A stretch of DNA of 50,168 nt from Anaerolinea sp. (lineage in GTDB: Bacteria; Chloroflexota; Anaerolineae; Anaerolineales; Anaerolineaceae). The notes beneath the pieces are model-generated. The model saw nothing but the letters and a program-made list of their open reading frames with translations. It was not told the DNA's origin and ran no database searches. Each line of letters opens with the position of its first letter. The stretch's first letter is position 1. A program made the translations under genes and the position numbers. Location of the stretch: NCBI GenBank assembly GCA_029975055.1, contig JARKPU010000052.1, positions 1 to 50,168 on the forward strand. The letters are read 5' to 3'. Shown in pieces: positions 41,742 to 49,998 of this stretch.

Positions 41742-43154
41742 ATGCGCCGGATTCGCCTGCTGCCGCTTTGCATCGTCCTGCTCCTCACCGCGTGCAGGCT
41801 GGAGCTGCCCGGCGTTCCAGCCATAGCTTCGCAGGCTGCGCCAATCGCCGCTTCTCCGGCTGCCGTTGCGAGCGCAACGCCCACCGAAACGCCCATCCCG
41901 CCCACCGAGACGACCATCCCCACGCCCACACCGCTCCAGCCGGAGGGCCTGTTGTGGGTTGCCAACCCTGCCGATGGCAACCTGCGCCTCATCGAGCCGG
42001 TGACCGGCAGCGTGGCGGTGATCATCCCCACCGGCATGCAGCCCGAGCAGGTGGTGGTGGGCCAGGGCGCCGCCTGGGCGCTTGATAAGGCCGCCAACCG
42101 GCTGCTGCGCATCAGCCTGGCCGATTACTCGATTCAGGCGGTCATTCCCATCCCGCAGGGGCAGACCGACGCCCTGGCCGTCGGCGAAGGCTACGTGTGG
42201 GTGGCCATCACCGAGCGCCCGGCCACGAACATTCTGCTGCCTTCGGAAGAATACAGGCCTGCCGGGGGCGTCTTGCGCATCGACCCGGCCACCTCGCAGA
42301 TCAACGGCTACGCTGCCACCGGCCCGGCGGCCGACCTGGCCGCGGGGGAGGGCGCGCTGTGGGTGCTGGGGCGCGGGACGGTGGAAACGCCGCTCAAGAA
42401 GGTGGACCCGGTCACATTAAAATCGGAGCCCATTGAGCTTTCGGGGACGCCCGACTGGCTGCTGGATGACAGCCTGGCGGTGACGCCAGACAGCCTGTGG
42501 CTCTATTCGCAGGCTTTCGGCAAGCTCTACCGGGCCAGCCTCGGCGGGCGGCTGTATGCGGAAATCGCGCTCGGGCAGCGTAAACCGATCGGCCCGGCGC
42601 ACCTGAAAGCTTTTAGGGGGGCGCTTTGGCTTGCCTCGCCGTGGGGCAGCCTGGTGCGCATCGACAGCGGGGCCAACCTCATCGCGGGCGAGGTGAACCT
42701 CGGCGCGCCGATCAGCGGGCTGGGGGAATCGGGCGGCATGCTGTGGGCCGTCAGCCAGCAGGCAGGGCTGGCTTTCCGCATCGACCCGCTCAGCGGGCAG
42801 GTGACGGGGCAGGCGGAGCTGGGCGAGAAGGTGCGCCCCACGCCCGTGCTGACGCCCACGCCCATCCTGCGCGCCTACCTGCCCTGCCCAGACGCGCCCT
42901 ACTCGCGCCTGGAAGTGGGCGATGAAGCTTACACTTTAAAAGAACCGCCCCTGCCGCAGCGCCTGCACATCGAGCCGGGGCAGGAGAAGGAGCGCGTGGG
43001 TTGGATTCAACCCGGCGAGCACGTGCGCGTCCTCGAAGGCCCTGCCTGCTTCGAACGGCAGGTGTGGTGGAAGGTGAAAGCCCTCACCGGCGGGTGGACC
43101 GGCTGGGCTGCCGAAGGAGACCAGGACGATTACTGGTTAATCCCGGCGAAATGA
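41742..43154 (+). CDS. Lipoprotein with beta-propeller-like repeats
   Basis: Exported lipoprotein of 470 residues. The lipobox is LLLTAC with lipidated C18. A Thr/Pro stalk (about 38-66, PPTETTIPTPTPLQPEG) leads to about 300 residues of repeated beta units such as LLWVANPADGNLRLIEPVTG and GALWVLGRGTVETPLKKVDP, each with a core of (G/A)xLWV, a pattern of NHL/YVTN-type propellers. The C-terminal 130 residues have PCPDAPYSRLEVGDEAY and WVKA..GWTGWAAEGD-like sequence resembling an SH3b domain. Leaderless-type start. Convergent with glyQS, with a perfect 19-bp hairpin between. Binding target unknown. Confidence 0.8.
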   Translation: MRRIRLLPLCIVLLLTACRLELPGVPAIASQAAPIAASPAAVASATPTETPIPPTETTIPTPTPLQPEGLLWVANPADGNLRLIEPVTGSVAVIIPTGMQPEQVVVGQGAAWALDKAANRLLRISLADYSIQAVIPIPQGQTDALAVGEGYVWVAITERPATNILLPSEEYRPAGGVLRIDPATSQINGYAATGPAADLAAGEGALWVLGRGTVETPLKKVDPVTLKSEPIELSGTPDWLLDDSLAVTPDSLWLYSQAFGKLYRASLGGRLYAEIALGQRKPIGPAHLKAFRGALWLASPWGSLVRIDSGANLIAGEVNLGAPISGLGESGGMLWAVSQQAGLAFRIDPLSGQVTGQAELGEKVRPTPVLTPTPILRAYLPCPDAPYSRLEVGDEAYTLKEPPLPQRLHIEPGQEKERVGWIQPGEHVRVLEGPACFERQVWWKVKALTGGWTGWAAEGDQDDYWLIPAK

Positions 43155-43171
43155 CCCCGGCAATGGTGTTT

Positions 43172-43212
43172 CAACAACACAATCCCGCGCAAAGCGCGGG
43201 ATTGTGTTGTTG
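43172..43212. terminator. Perfect 19-bp hairpin between the propeller gene and glyQS
   Basis: CAACAACACAATCCCGCGC (43172-43190) and its exact complement (43194-43212) enclose AAA. It lies between two convergent gene ends and probably terminates both; the 12-bp GC-poor outer stem is unusual for a simple terminator. Confidence 0.85.
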
Positions 43213-43223
43213 ATGGAGGGAGG

Positions 43224-46200
43224 TTAGAACCCTTCCAGCCTGGAAAAATCGGCCACGCCGGCGGCCAGCGCCGCGATGCGCTGCAGCAGCCCCAGGCGGT
43301 TGGCGCGCACGGCGGGGTCTTCGGCCATCACCAGCACGGCCTCAAAGAAGGTGTTGATGGCCGGGATGGCCGGAAGGAAGGCTTTGAAGAACCCATCCAC
43401 CGAGCCCGCCTCGCGCGGGGCGGCTTCGGCGGCTTGCACGGCATCAAAGAAGGCTGATTCGGCCGCGTCCACGAACGCGTTCGGATCGACGGTGTAGGTT
43501 TGTTTTTGGTCGCGGGTGATGCGCACGCAGCGCGCGTAGGCCGGCAGGATGACCGGCCAATCGGCGCGCGCCGTCCAGGCGCTCAGTTCCCTGGCCGCGC
43601 GCCAGGCGCCCAATGGGTCAGCCGATTGCTCGGCAAGCACGGCATCCACCACGTCATAACGGAAGCCGCCCTCTTCCAGCAGATGAGAGCGCAGGCGCCC
43701 GGTGATGAAGTCAAAGCAGGCTGCCTGGCTCTCGGCGCTGGCCTGGATGGGCAACCCCTCGGCGGCAAGGCGGATGCCTTCGCGCAGGTCGAAGCGCACC
43801 TGGCAGCCGATCAACGCCTGCACCAGACCCAGGCTGGCGCGGCGTTGAGCGAAGGGGTCTTTGGTGCCCGAGGGGGCCAGCCCGGCGGCGAACAGCCCGG
43901 CGAGCGAATCCAGCCGGTCGGCCAGGCCGATGATCAGCCCGGGTTTCGAAGCCGGGAGGGAATCGCCGGTGGAGCGCGGCAGGTAATGCTCGTAGATTGC
44001 CTCGGCCACCGCTGTGCTTTCGCCGGAGTGCAGCGCGTAATAGCGCCCCATGATGCCTTGCAGGGCCGTCATCTCGACCACCATGTGCGAGACGAGGTCG
44101 GCCTTGGCCAGCCCGGCAGCCCGGCGGGCCACCTGCATTTCGGCCTCATCCAGAGCGAGGAACGGGCGCAGCTTTTCGACCAGGGCCTGGATGCGCCGGG
44201 TTTTGTCGAGCATCGAGCCGAGTTTGAACTGGAAGGTGAGCGTGCCGAGGCGCGGTAGGTTGTCTTCCAGCTTGTGTTTGAGGTCTTCGCCGATGAAGAA
44301 TTGGGCGTCGGCAAAACGGGCGCGGATGACCTGTTCGTTGCCGTCTGCCACCGTTTCGATGTGCTGGCTGCCGCCGTTTCGAACGGCCACGAAGTAGGGC
44401 AGCAGCGTGCCGCCAGCGGCATAGGCCGGGAAGTAGCGCTGGTGCTTCTTCATCACCGAGATGAGCACTTCGGCGGGCAGCTTGAGGTGCGATTCGGCGA
44501 AGCTGCCGCGCAGCGCGGTGGGCGCCTCGACGAGCTGGTTGACTTCATCCAGCAGCGGTTCGTCGATCTTTTCCAGCGCTCCGGCGTCCTTCAGGATGCG
44601 GCGCACCTGAGCGGCAATTTCAGCGCGGCGGATTTGCGGGTCGAGGATGATCCCCGCGGCCTGCATGGCCGTGAAGTAAGCGGCAGGCGAGGCCAGTTCG
44701 ATCGTTTCCGGCTCCTGGAAGCGCAGCCCGCGCGTCACGCGGCCCGATTGCAGCCCGGCGTACTCGAACGGAACCACCTGCCCGCCGAGCAAAGCCACCA
44801 GCCAGCGGATCGGCCGCGAAAAGGCCACCTGGCTGGAATTCCAGCGCATGGTCTTTTCGAACTTCAATGAGGCGATCAACCCTGGGAGGGCCTCGGCGAG
44901 CACTTCCAGCGCGGGCCGCCCGGCTTCGAACACCTCGGCGACGGCATAGCTGCCCCCGTCGATCTCCATCACCTTCAGGGCGCTCACTTCCAACCCTCTG
45001 CTGCGGGCAAAGCCCTCGGCGGCTTTGGTGGGCTGCCCTGCCGCATCGAATGCGCGCGCTGCCGGGGGGCCCTTCACCGTGCTGGTGCGGTCGGTTTGAG
45101 CCGGAGCAAGGTCTTTCACCGCTGCCACCAGGCGGCGCGGCGTGCCCAGGATGCTCACCTCGCCGTGAGCGAGGCGCAGTTCATCGAGCAGGGCCGGGAC
45201 GCGCTCCTGCAATTGCTCGATGGCCGATTGCAGGTCGGCGGCAGGCAGCTCTTCCACGCCGATCTCGAAGAGGAAATCGGCGGGGGAAGTGCCAGTGCGC
45301 GATTCGATCTGGATGGGTTTCGCTTGCTGCGCCGCCTCGGCTCCGGTTGAGGTTTCGACATGCTTTTCCTCGACCCACGGGAATTCGAGGCGCTGGCGCT
45401 GCTCGAGGTAGGCGGCTGCCACGCGGCGGGAAAGGTCGCGCATGCGGCCAAAGAGCGCCTGCCGTTCGGTGACCCCCACCGCGCCGCGCGCATCGAGGAT
45501 GTTGAAGGTGTGCGAGCATTTCAGCACGTAATCATGCGCCGGTAAGACGAGGCCGTTTTCGAGGGCGTTGTTGGCTTCGGCTTCGAAAAGCGCGTACATC
45601 TGCCTCGCGCGCTCCACGTCGGCGACCTCGTAATAATAGCGGCTGTGCTCCTGCTCGCCCTGCAGGTTCACGTCGCCGTAGGTGCGCTGCGGGCTCCATT
45701 GCAGCGAGCGGAAGTCTCTCACATGCTGCAGCGCCATCGCGATGCGCTCCAGGCCGTAGGTCAATTCCACCGAGACGGGGTCAAGGACAAAGCCGCCGGA
45801 TTGCTGGAAGTAGGTGAACTGGGTTATTTCCTGCCCGTCGAGCCAGACTTCCCAACCCAGCCCCCACGCACCCAGCGCCGGCGATTCCCAGTTATCTTCG
45901 ACGAAGCGGATGTCGTGCCGGAGCGGGTCGATGCCAAGGGCCATGAGCGATTTTAGGTAGAGTTCCTGCGGGTTGCCTGGATCGGGCTTGAGGATGACCT
46001 GGAACTGGTAGTGCTGCTGCAGGCGGTTGGGGTTTTCGCCGTAGCGGCCGTCATCGGGGCGGATGGAAGGCTCCACGTAGGCCACGTTCCAGGGCTCGGG
46101 GCCGAGTACGCGCAGGAAGGTGGCGGGGTTATTGGTGCCCGCGCCCACCTGGGTGTAGTAGGGCTGCCAGATCAGGCACCCGCGCTTTGACCAGTAGTCT

Positions 46201-46244
46201 TGCAGGGTGAGGATGATTTCTTGGAAGGTCAGAGGTCGATCCAT
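43224..46244 (-). CDS. glyQS: Glycyl-tRNA synthetase, alpha and beta subunits fused
   Basis: Charges tRNA-Gly. In most bacteria this heterotetrameric type is made from separate glyQ (about 300 aa) and glyS (about 690 aa); here they form one 1006-residue chain. Residues 1-290 are the class II catalytic alpha part ([70 protein letters not shown]). A polar linker spans about 291-321. The beta part begins at [15 protein letters not shown] (about 324) and ends with the anticodon-binding region [19 protein letters not shown]. The ATG at 46244 follows GGAGAG; a TATAAT box lies at 46273-46278. The frame is continuous through the linker, so this is a true fusion. Confidence 0.96.
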   Translation of the reverse strand: MDRPLTFQEIILTLQDYWSKRGCLIWQPYYTQVGAGTNNPATFLRVLGPEPWNVAYVEPSIRPDDGRYGENPNRLQQHYQFQVILKPDPGNPQELYLKSLMALGIDPLRHDIRFVEDNWESPALGAWGLGWEVWLDGQEITQFTYFQQSGGFVLDPVSVELTYGLERIAMALQHVRDFRSLQWSPQRTYGDVNLQGEQEHSRYYYEVADVERARQMYALFEAEANNALENGLVLPAHDYVLKCSHTFNILDARGAVGVTERQALFGRMRDLSRRVAAAYLEQRQRLEFPWVEEKHVETSTGAEAAQQAKPIQIESRTGTSPADFLFEIGVEELPAADLQSAIEQLQERVPALLDELRLAHGEVSILGTPRRLVAAVKDLAPAQTDRTSTVKGPPAARAFDAAGQPTKAAEGFARSRGLEVSALKVMEIDGGSYAVAEVFEAGRPALEVLAEALPGLIASLKFEKTMRWNSSQVAFSRPIRWLVALLGGQVVPFEYAGLQSGRVTRGLRFQEPETIELASPAAYFTAMQAAGIILDPQIRRAEIAAQVRRILKDAGALEKIDEPLLDEVNQLVEAPTALRGSFAESHLKLPAEVLISVMKKHQRYFPAYAAGGTLLPYFVAVRNGGSQHIETVADGNEQVIRARFADAQFFIGEDLKHKLEDNLPRLGTLTFQFKLGSMLDKTRRIQALVEKLRPFLALDEAEMQVARRAAGLAKADLVSHMVVEMTALQGIMGRYYALHSGESTAVAEAIYEHYLPRSTGDSLPASKPGLIIGLADRLDSLAGLFAAGLAPSGTKDPFAQRRASLGLVQALIGCQVRFDLREGIRLAAEGLPIQASAESQAACFDFITGRLRSHLLEEGGFRYDVVDAVLAEQSADPLGAWRAARELSAWTARADWPVILPAYARCVRITRDQKQTYTVDPNAFVDAAESAFFDAVQAAEAAPREAGSVDGFFKAFLPAIPAINTFFEAVLVMAEDPAVRANRLGLLQRIAALAAGVADFSRLEGF

Positions 46245-46272
46245 GCGCTCTCCGCGAGAAAAATGTGCTCGA

Positions 46273-46278
46273 ATTATA
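46273..46278 (-). promoter_or_regulatory. TATAAT box of glyQS
   Basis: Minus-strand TATAAT, about 28 bases before the glyQS ATG, leaving room for the GGAGAG ribosome binding site. Confidence 0.45.
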
Positions 46279-46308
46279 AGCGATTTGGGCCGAGAGCGGC
46301 GAAGATGG

Positions 46309-46765
46309 AACCACAGAGGGCAGGGAGGTCACAGAGTAAAAGAAAAGGGAAGAGAAATGAACCGCGAAGAGCGCCAAGAGCGCGAAGAAGAGCGGAAGAA
46401 GGGAAGAGGAGAGAAGCGCGAAGATGAAACCACAGAGGGCACGGAGGTCACAGAGTAAGAGAGAAGAGAAATGAACCGCGAAGAGCGCCAAGAGCGCGAT
46501 GAAGAGCGGAAGAAGGGAAGAGGAGAGAAGCGCGAAGATGAAACCACAGAGAGCACGGAGCTCACAGAGTAAGAGAGAAGAGAAATGAACCGCAAAGGAC
46601 GCGAAGTGCGCGAAGAAGAGCGGAAGAAGGGAAGAGGAGAGAAGCGCGAAGATGAAACCACAGAGGGCACGGAGCTCATAGAGTAAGAGAGAAGAGAAAT
46701 GAACCGCGAAGGACGCCAAGAGCGCGAAGAAGAACGTGAAAAGAGAAGAGGAGGGAACGGCGAAG
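46309..46765. repeat. Four tandem 114-bp purine-rich repeats
   Basis: Units starting AACCACAGAG occur at 46309, 46428, 46542 and 46656 (spacings 119, 114 and 114 bp). Each holds CACGGAGGTCACAGAGTAAG, then AACCGCGAAGAGCGCCAAG and GAAGAAGAGCGGAAGAAGGG. The AACCGCGAA..GACGCGAAG words are shared with the repeats at 1-309. Minus-strand reading frames through this block are low-complexity by-products. The region 46245-46823 has no other gene. Confidence 0.9.
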
Positions 46766-46787
46766 GATGCCTTGCAATATTCTATTC

Positions 46788-46793
46788 TATAAT
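46788..46793 (+). promoter_or_regulatory. TATAAT box upstream of the URO-D-like gene
   Basis: TATAAT ends about 54 bases before ATG 46848 and 30 before ATG 46824. It lies right after the 114-bp repeat array. Confidence 0.45.
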
Positions 46794-46847
46794 GAAGGCA
46801 TACCCAACCTGACTTCCAATCGAATGCGAGGAGACGCTTCCCTTTCT

Positions 46848-47867
46848 ATGCGCGAGCCCGATTTTAACAACCTGCTGTCCGTTTTAGAGCGCCGCGTGCC
46901 CGCACGCCCGACCCTCTTCGAATTCTTCCTGAACGAACGCCTGCACGAGAAGCTCACCGGCATCCCTTCCGCCGGTTTGAAGGGTGATTTGGAGATCAAC
47001 TTGCAGAAGATGCAGGCGTTTTACCGGGCCGGATACGATTATTACGATGTGCTGCTGCCCGGGTTCGGCTTCCCGGCCGGTGAAGCAGACAAGCTGCGCA
47101 CCGTCTCGCAAAACCAGGGCGCCGTCATCACCGACCGCGAGAGCTTCAAACGCTACCCCTGGCAAGACCCGGCCAACGCCGATTGGGCGCTGCTCGACCG
47201 GCTCGCTGAGCATATGCCAAAGGGGATGAAGCTGATCGTCTACGGGCCGTGCGGCGTGCTGGAAAACGCCATCGCCCTGGCAGGCTACGAAGCCCTGTGC
47301 CTGATGATCGCCGACGACCCGCAACTGGCCCGCGACCTGTTTGGCGAGATCGGCACACGCCTGGAGGCGTACTATCAGATCGCCGTGCGCCACCCGGCGG
47401 TGGGGGCGTGCATCTCGAACGACGATTGGGGCTTCAAGACGCAAACCCTCTTTTCTCCCGCCGGTATGCGCGCTTATGTCTTCCCATGGCACAGGCGCAT
47501 CGCCGCGGCGATCCACGCCGGGGGCAAGCCGGCCATTCTGCATTCCTGCGGGCACTTCGAGCGCATCATCGAGGATATCATCGTGGATATGCAGTACGAC
47601 GCGCGCCATTCCTACGAGGATTCGATCCTCCCGGTGGAAGAAGCTTATGAGCGCTACGGGGGGAGAATCGCCATCCTGGGCGGGATCGACGTGGATTTCG
47701 TCTGCCGGGCTGAGCCCGAAGAGGTGTATCAGCGCAGCAAGGCCATGCTCGAGCGCTCGGCGCGGCGGGGAGCCTATGCCCTCGGGACGGGCAACAGCGT
47801 GCCCGATTACGTGCCCGATGAAGGTTATTTTGCCATGACGCGCGCAGCGCTGGAGGCCTCGGGTTAA
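46848..47867 (+). CDS. Uroporphyrinogen decarboxylase-like (URO-D superfamily) protein
   Basis: TIM-barrel protein of about 339 residues in the URO-D/methylcobalamin:coenzyme M methyltransferase superfamily. The N-terminal LLSVLERRVPARPTLFEF is typical, and AILHSCGHFERIIEDII carries the His/Cys pair that binds zinc in the methyltransferase branch. AILGGIDVDF and the C-terminal GTGNSVPDYVPDEGY are also family features. No heme gene is nearby, so a corrinoid methyltransferase-type role is as likely as heme synthesis. ATG 46848 is chosen for the GAGGAG upstream; ATG 46824 is an alternative. Its stop TAA overlaps the stop of the convergent gene in one TTAA. Confidence 0.78.
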   Translation: MREPDFNNLLSVLERRVPARPTLFEFFLNERLHEKLTGIPSAGLKGDLEINLQKMQAFYRAGYDYYDVLLPGFGFPAGEADKLRTVSQNQGAVITDRESFKRYPWQDPANADWALLDRLAEHMPKGMKLIVYGPCGVLENAIALAGYEALCLMIADDPQLARDLFGEIGTRLEAYYQIAVRHPAVGACISNDDWGFKTQTLFSPAGMRAYVFPWHRRIAAAIHAGGKPAILHSCGHFERIIEDIIVDMQYDARHSYEDSILPVEEAYERYGGRIAILGGIDVDFVCRAEPEEVYQRSKAMLERSARRGAYALGTGNSVPDYVPDEGYFAMTRAALEASG

Positions 47868-49090
47868 CCTTTAGCCGCCGCGACGGCGGCCTTGAATTGG
47901 TCGGCGTGCTCTTGCTCGAAGTGCCCCGAAAACGAGCCGGATACCCATTCGCACACGCGCCGGTAGAGGTGCTTGCGCCTCTCGGTGAACCAGCCCGGCA
48001 GCGCGGCCAGCAGCGCGAGCGTTTCACCCTCGGCCAGCGCCAGTTCATCCAGCACGGCGGGCAGCGTGCCCAGGCGGGCCACTAACGCGTCAATGCGCTC
48101 ATCCATGTTGGGGCGAAATTCCAGCGAATCTTCGATCACGTTGTCGCGCAGCATCCCTGCCACCCAGGATTGTATATCGCGCTCGCAGAGGACGAAGTGC
48201 GCGACCAGTTCCTTCACGCTCCACTCCTTGCCCGCTCCATCCGGGTGCTTTTCCGCCTGTTCTTCGCTCAAACCAGCCACCAGCGAGCGGATGCTTTCGT
48301 TCAGGCGCCGGTATTCGGCGGTCATCTTTCCGGCAAGTTCGGCCGGGCTGGAGGGCAGGTCTGGGATGGGGAAGTGCCCCAGTTCGAGGGGAACGCTGCG
48401 CAGCTCGGCCCCGCGGTAGTATTCCACCAGGGGCTGATCGCCCGCTTTCAGCCCGTTCAACGCGGCATCGAACGAGGAGGGGGCGGCCAGCTTCACCCCG
48501 TTGAGGCTGACGAGGACGTCGTCTTTGCGCAACCCGGCGGCCTGCGCCCCCGAATTCTCGGCTGTGCCGGCCAGGAGGATACCCTCCGTGACCGGCACGC
48601 CCAGCCTGCGCGCCTTTTCGGCGGTGAACTCGTCGTAGAGGATTCCCAGGCGCGGACGGCGGGCGATGCGCAGGTCGATGCCGTCTTCAAGGAAGGATTG
48701 CAAGTTTTCCAGCGCATCGGTCCACTCGCGGTTCACTTCGGCGGCGATGCGCTGCCATTCGGGGGTATCGTCTGGCAGGGTAATCTCAAGCACCACGCGA
48801 ATGCCGCTCTCTTCGGCTTCGAAATGCACGCTCACCGCTTCGATGCCGGGATCGGGGCTGCCATCCCAGGTGAAGGCCAGGCGGTTGGGCGGCTCGAAGG
48901 CGGTGTAATTGCCGCGCACCGAATAGCCGTCGTTCCAATGCAGGTAGAGATAGCCGCCGTGGCGCGGGTCGGTGAGCGCCGCATTGGAGAGCCAATCGCG
49001 CAGGGCGGTGGCGTGGGTGAAGGCGCGGAATGCTTCTGCGGCCGGCGCGTTGACGGAGCGGGCGAATTTGAGTACCAGGGGTTCTGCCAT
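47864..49090 (-). CDS. AHSA1/SRPBCC - PDZ - DinB three-domain protein
   Basis: 408-residue cytoplasmic protein made of three recognisable parts. Residues 1-138 are an AHSA1-type SRPBCC domain (RSVNAPAAEAFRAFTHATAL, PPNRLAFTWDG, LPDDTPEWQRIA). Residues about 145-238 look like a PDZ domain (GVPVTEGILLAGTAENSGAQ, LRKDDVLVSLNGVKL). Residues about 250-405 look like a DinB four-helix bundle, with H298 in LVAHFVLCERD and H390 and H395 in GHFEQEH as likely metal ligands. Each family is common alone, but this order is unusual. GAGGAGG lies five bases before ATG 49090 and a TATAAT box about 40 bases upstream. Role unknown; DinB proteins are often thiol-linked metalloenzymes. Confidence 0.78.
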   Translation of the reverse strand: MAEPLVLKFARSVNAPAAEAFRAFTHATALRDWLSNAALTDPRHGGYLYLHWNDGYSVRGNYTAFEPPNRLAFTWDGSPDPGIEAVSVHFEAEESGIRVVLEITLPDDTPEWQRIAAEVNREWTDALENLQSFLEDGIDLRIARRPRLGILYDEFTAEKARRLGVPVTEGILLAGTAENSGAQAAGLRKDDVLVSLNGVKLAAPSSFDAALNGLKAGDQPLVEYYRGAELRSVPLELGHFPIPDLPSSPAELAGKMTAEYRRLNESIRSLVAGLSEEQAEKHPDGAGKEWSVKELVAHFVLCERDIQSWVAGMLRDNVIEDSLEFRPNMDERIDALVARLGTLPAVLDELALAEGETLALLAALPGWFTERRKHLYRRVCEWVSGSFSGHFEQEHADQFKAAVAAAKG

Positions 49091-49127
49091 ATGTGCCTCC
49101 TCGGGTTGATGTCATAACATTTGTTCT

Positions 49128-49133
49128 ATTATA
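49128..49133 (-). promoter_or_regulatory. TATAAT box of the AHSA1-PDZ-DinB gene
   Basis: Minus-strand TATAAT about 37 bases before the ATG, leaving room for the GAGGAGG ribosome binding site. It diverges from the TAGAAT box of the next gene. Confidence 0.45.
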
Positions 49134-49192
49134 GAGAAGAAAAGTCCACTTTGCAATATCGAAAACCGGGCGGATTCCGGCCTTTCCTGGTT

Positions 49193-49198
49193 TAGAAT
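49193..49198 (+). promoter_or_regulatory. TAGAAT box 6 nt before the lipoprotein ATG
   Basis: TAGAAT, then AGCCGT, then ATG 49205; no ribosome binding site. Same leaderless geometry as at 351, 12094 and 13077. Confidence 0.55.
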
Positions 49199-49204
49199 AG
49201 CCGT

Positions 49205-49975
49205 ATGAGTCTCAAAGGAAGATTAGCCCTGTTCCTCCTGGCAATGGTCGCCGCGGCCTGCGCCCCTACCGCCCCGGCCCCCCTCGCGCCGGCCGAGACG
49301 GATTCACCATTGCCCACCCGCAGCGCCTCCCCAACGCCGCCCCCCACCGCCACGCCGACGGCTTCTTTCACCCCCACGGCCACGCCCAAGCCGACCTTCA
49401 CGCCGACCGCTTCGGCTACCGCCACTGCCACCGTAACGCCGACCCCCGAATACCCGCCTGTGACGGTGAAGATGCAGGCCAACTGCCGTTACGGCCCCGG
49501 CACGGCTTACCTTTACCGCTGGGGTTTATACCCGGGCGACCGGGCCGATGTGCGCGGACGCAACTGGAGCGGCACCTGGTATTGGATTCATCCGTTCAAC
49601 CTGGAAGGTGCGAACTGCTGGGCTTCTGAGATCGTTTTCGAGGAGAGGGTGGATATCAGCCTTGTGCCGGTGGTGCAGATTCCGCTGCCGCACACCACCT
49701 TCGCCGGGCCGCCCGGCAACGTGCAGGCCGTTCGGAATGGCGACAGCGTGACCGTCTCGTGGGACGATGTGCCGCTCAGCGACGATAAGCGCCGGGGCTA
49801 CCTGATCGAGGCGATGATCTGCCAGAACGGGGTCGTGGTGCCGTATATCGTGCACACCGACGCATCGAGCTACACCTTCGAGGACGAGCCAACCTGCAGC
49901 GAGCCTTCCAGCGGTCTGCTTTACACGGCCGAGAAGCACGGGTATTCTGACCCGGTGGAAATTCCGTGGCCTTGA
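49205..49975 (+). CDS. Lipoprotein with Thr/Pro stalk and SH3b-like domain
   Basis: Exported lipoprotein of 256 residues. Signal peptide with lipobox VAAAC, lipidated C19. A stalk of about 60 residues is rich in TPTATP-like repeats. From about residue 88 (VTVKMQANCRYGPGTAYLY, GDRADVRGRNWSGTWYWI) the sequence resembles a bacterial SH3-type domain; the part from about 165 (PGNVQAVRNGDSVTVSWDDV) resembles a fibronectin type III-like fold. This layout is frequent in Anaerolineae cell-surface proteins. A weak hairpin follows at about 49988-50010. No partner gene is evident. Confidence 0.75.
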   Translation: MSLKGRLALFLLAMVAAACAPTAPAPLAPAETDSPLPTRSASPTPPPTATPTASFTPTATPKPTFTPTASATATATVTPTPEYPPVTVKMQANCRYGPGTAYLYRWGLYPGDRADVRGRNWSGTWYWIHPFNLEGANCWASEIVFEERVDISLVPVVQIPLPHTTFAGPPGNVQAVRNGDSVTVSWDDVPLSDDKRRGYLIEAMICQNGVVVPYIVHTDASSYTFEDEPTCSEPSSGLLYTAEKHGYSDPVEIPWP

Positions 49976-49998
49976 GCAATTGAACCGAGGGGGCTGCT

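Noticed and set aside
46129..46719. Minus-strand open frame coding for a 38-residue repeated hydrophobic protein
   Set aside because: It runs through the 114-bp repeat array, whose period is a multiple of three, and then into the glyQS start; the composition (Leu/Ser/Phe repeats) follows from purine-rich DNA. No ribosome binding site or family.
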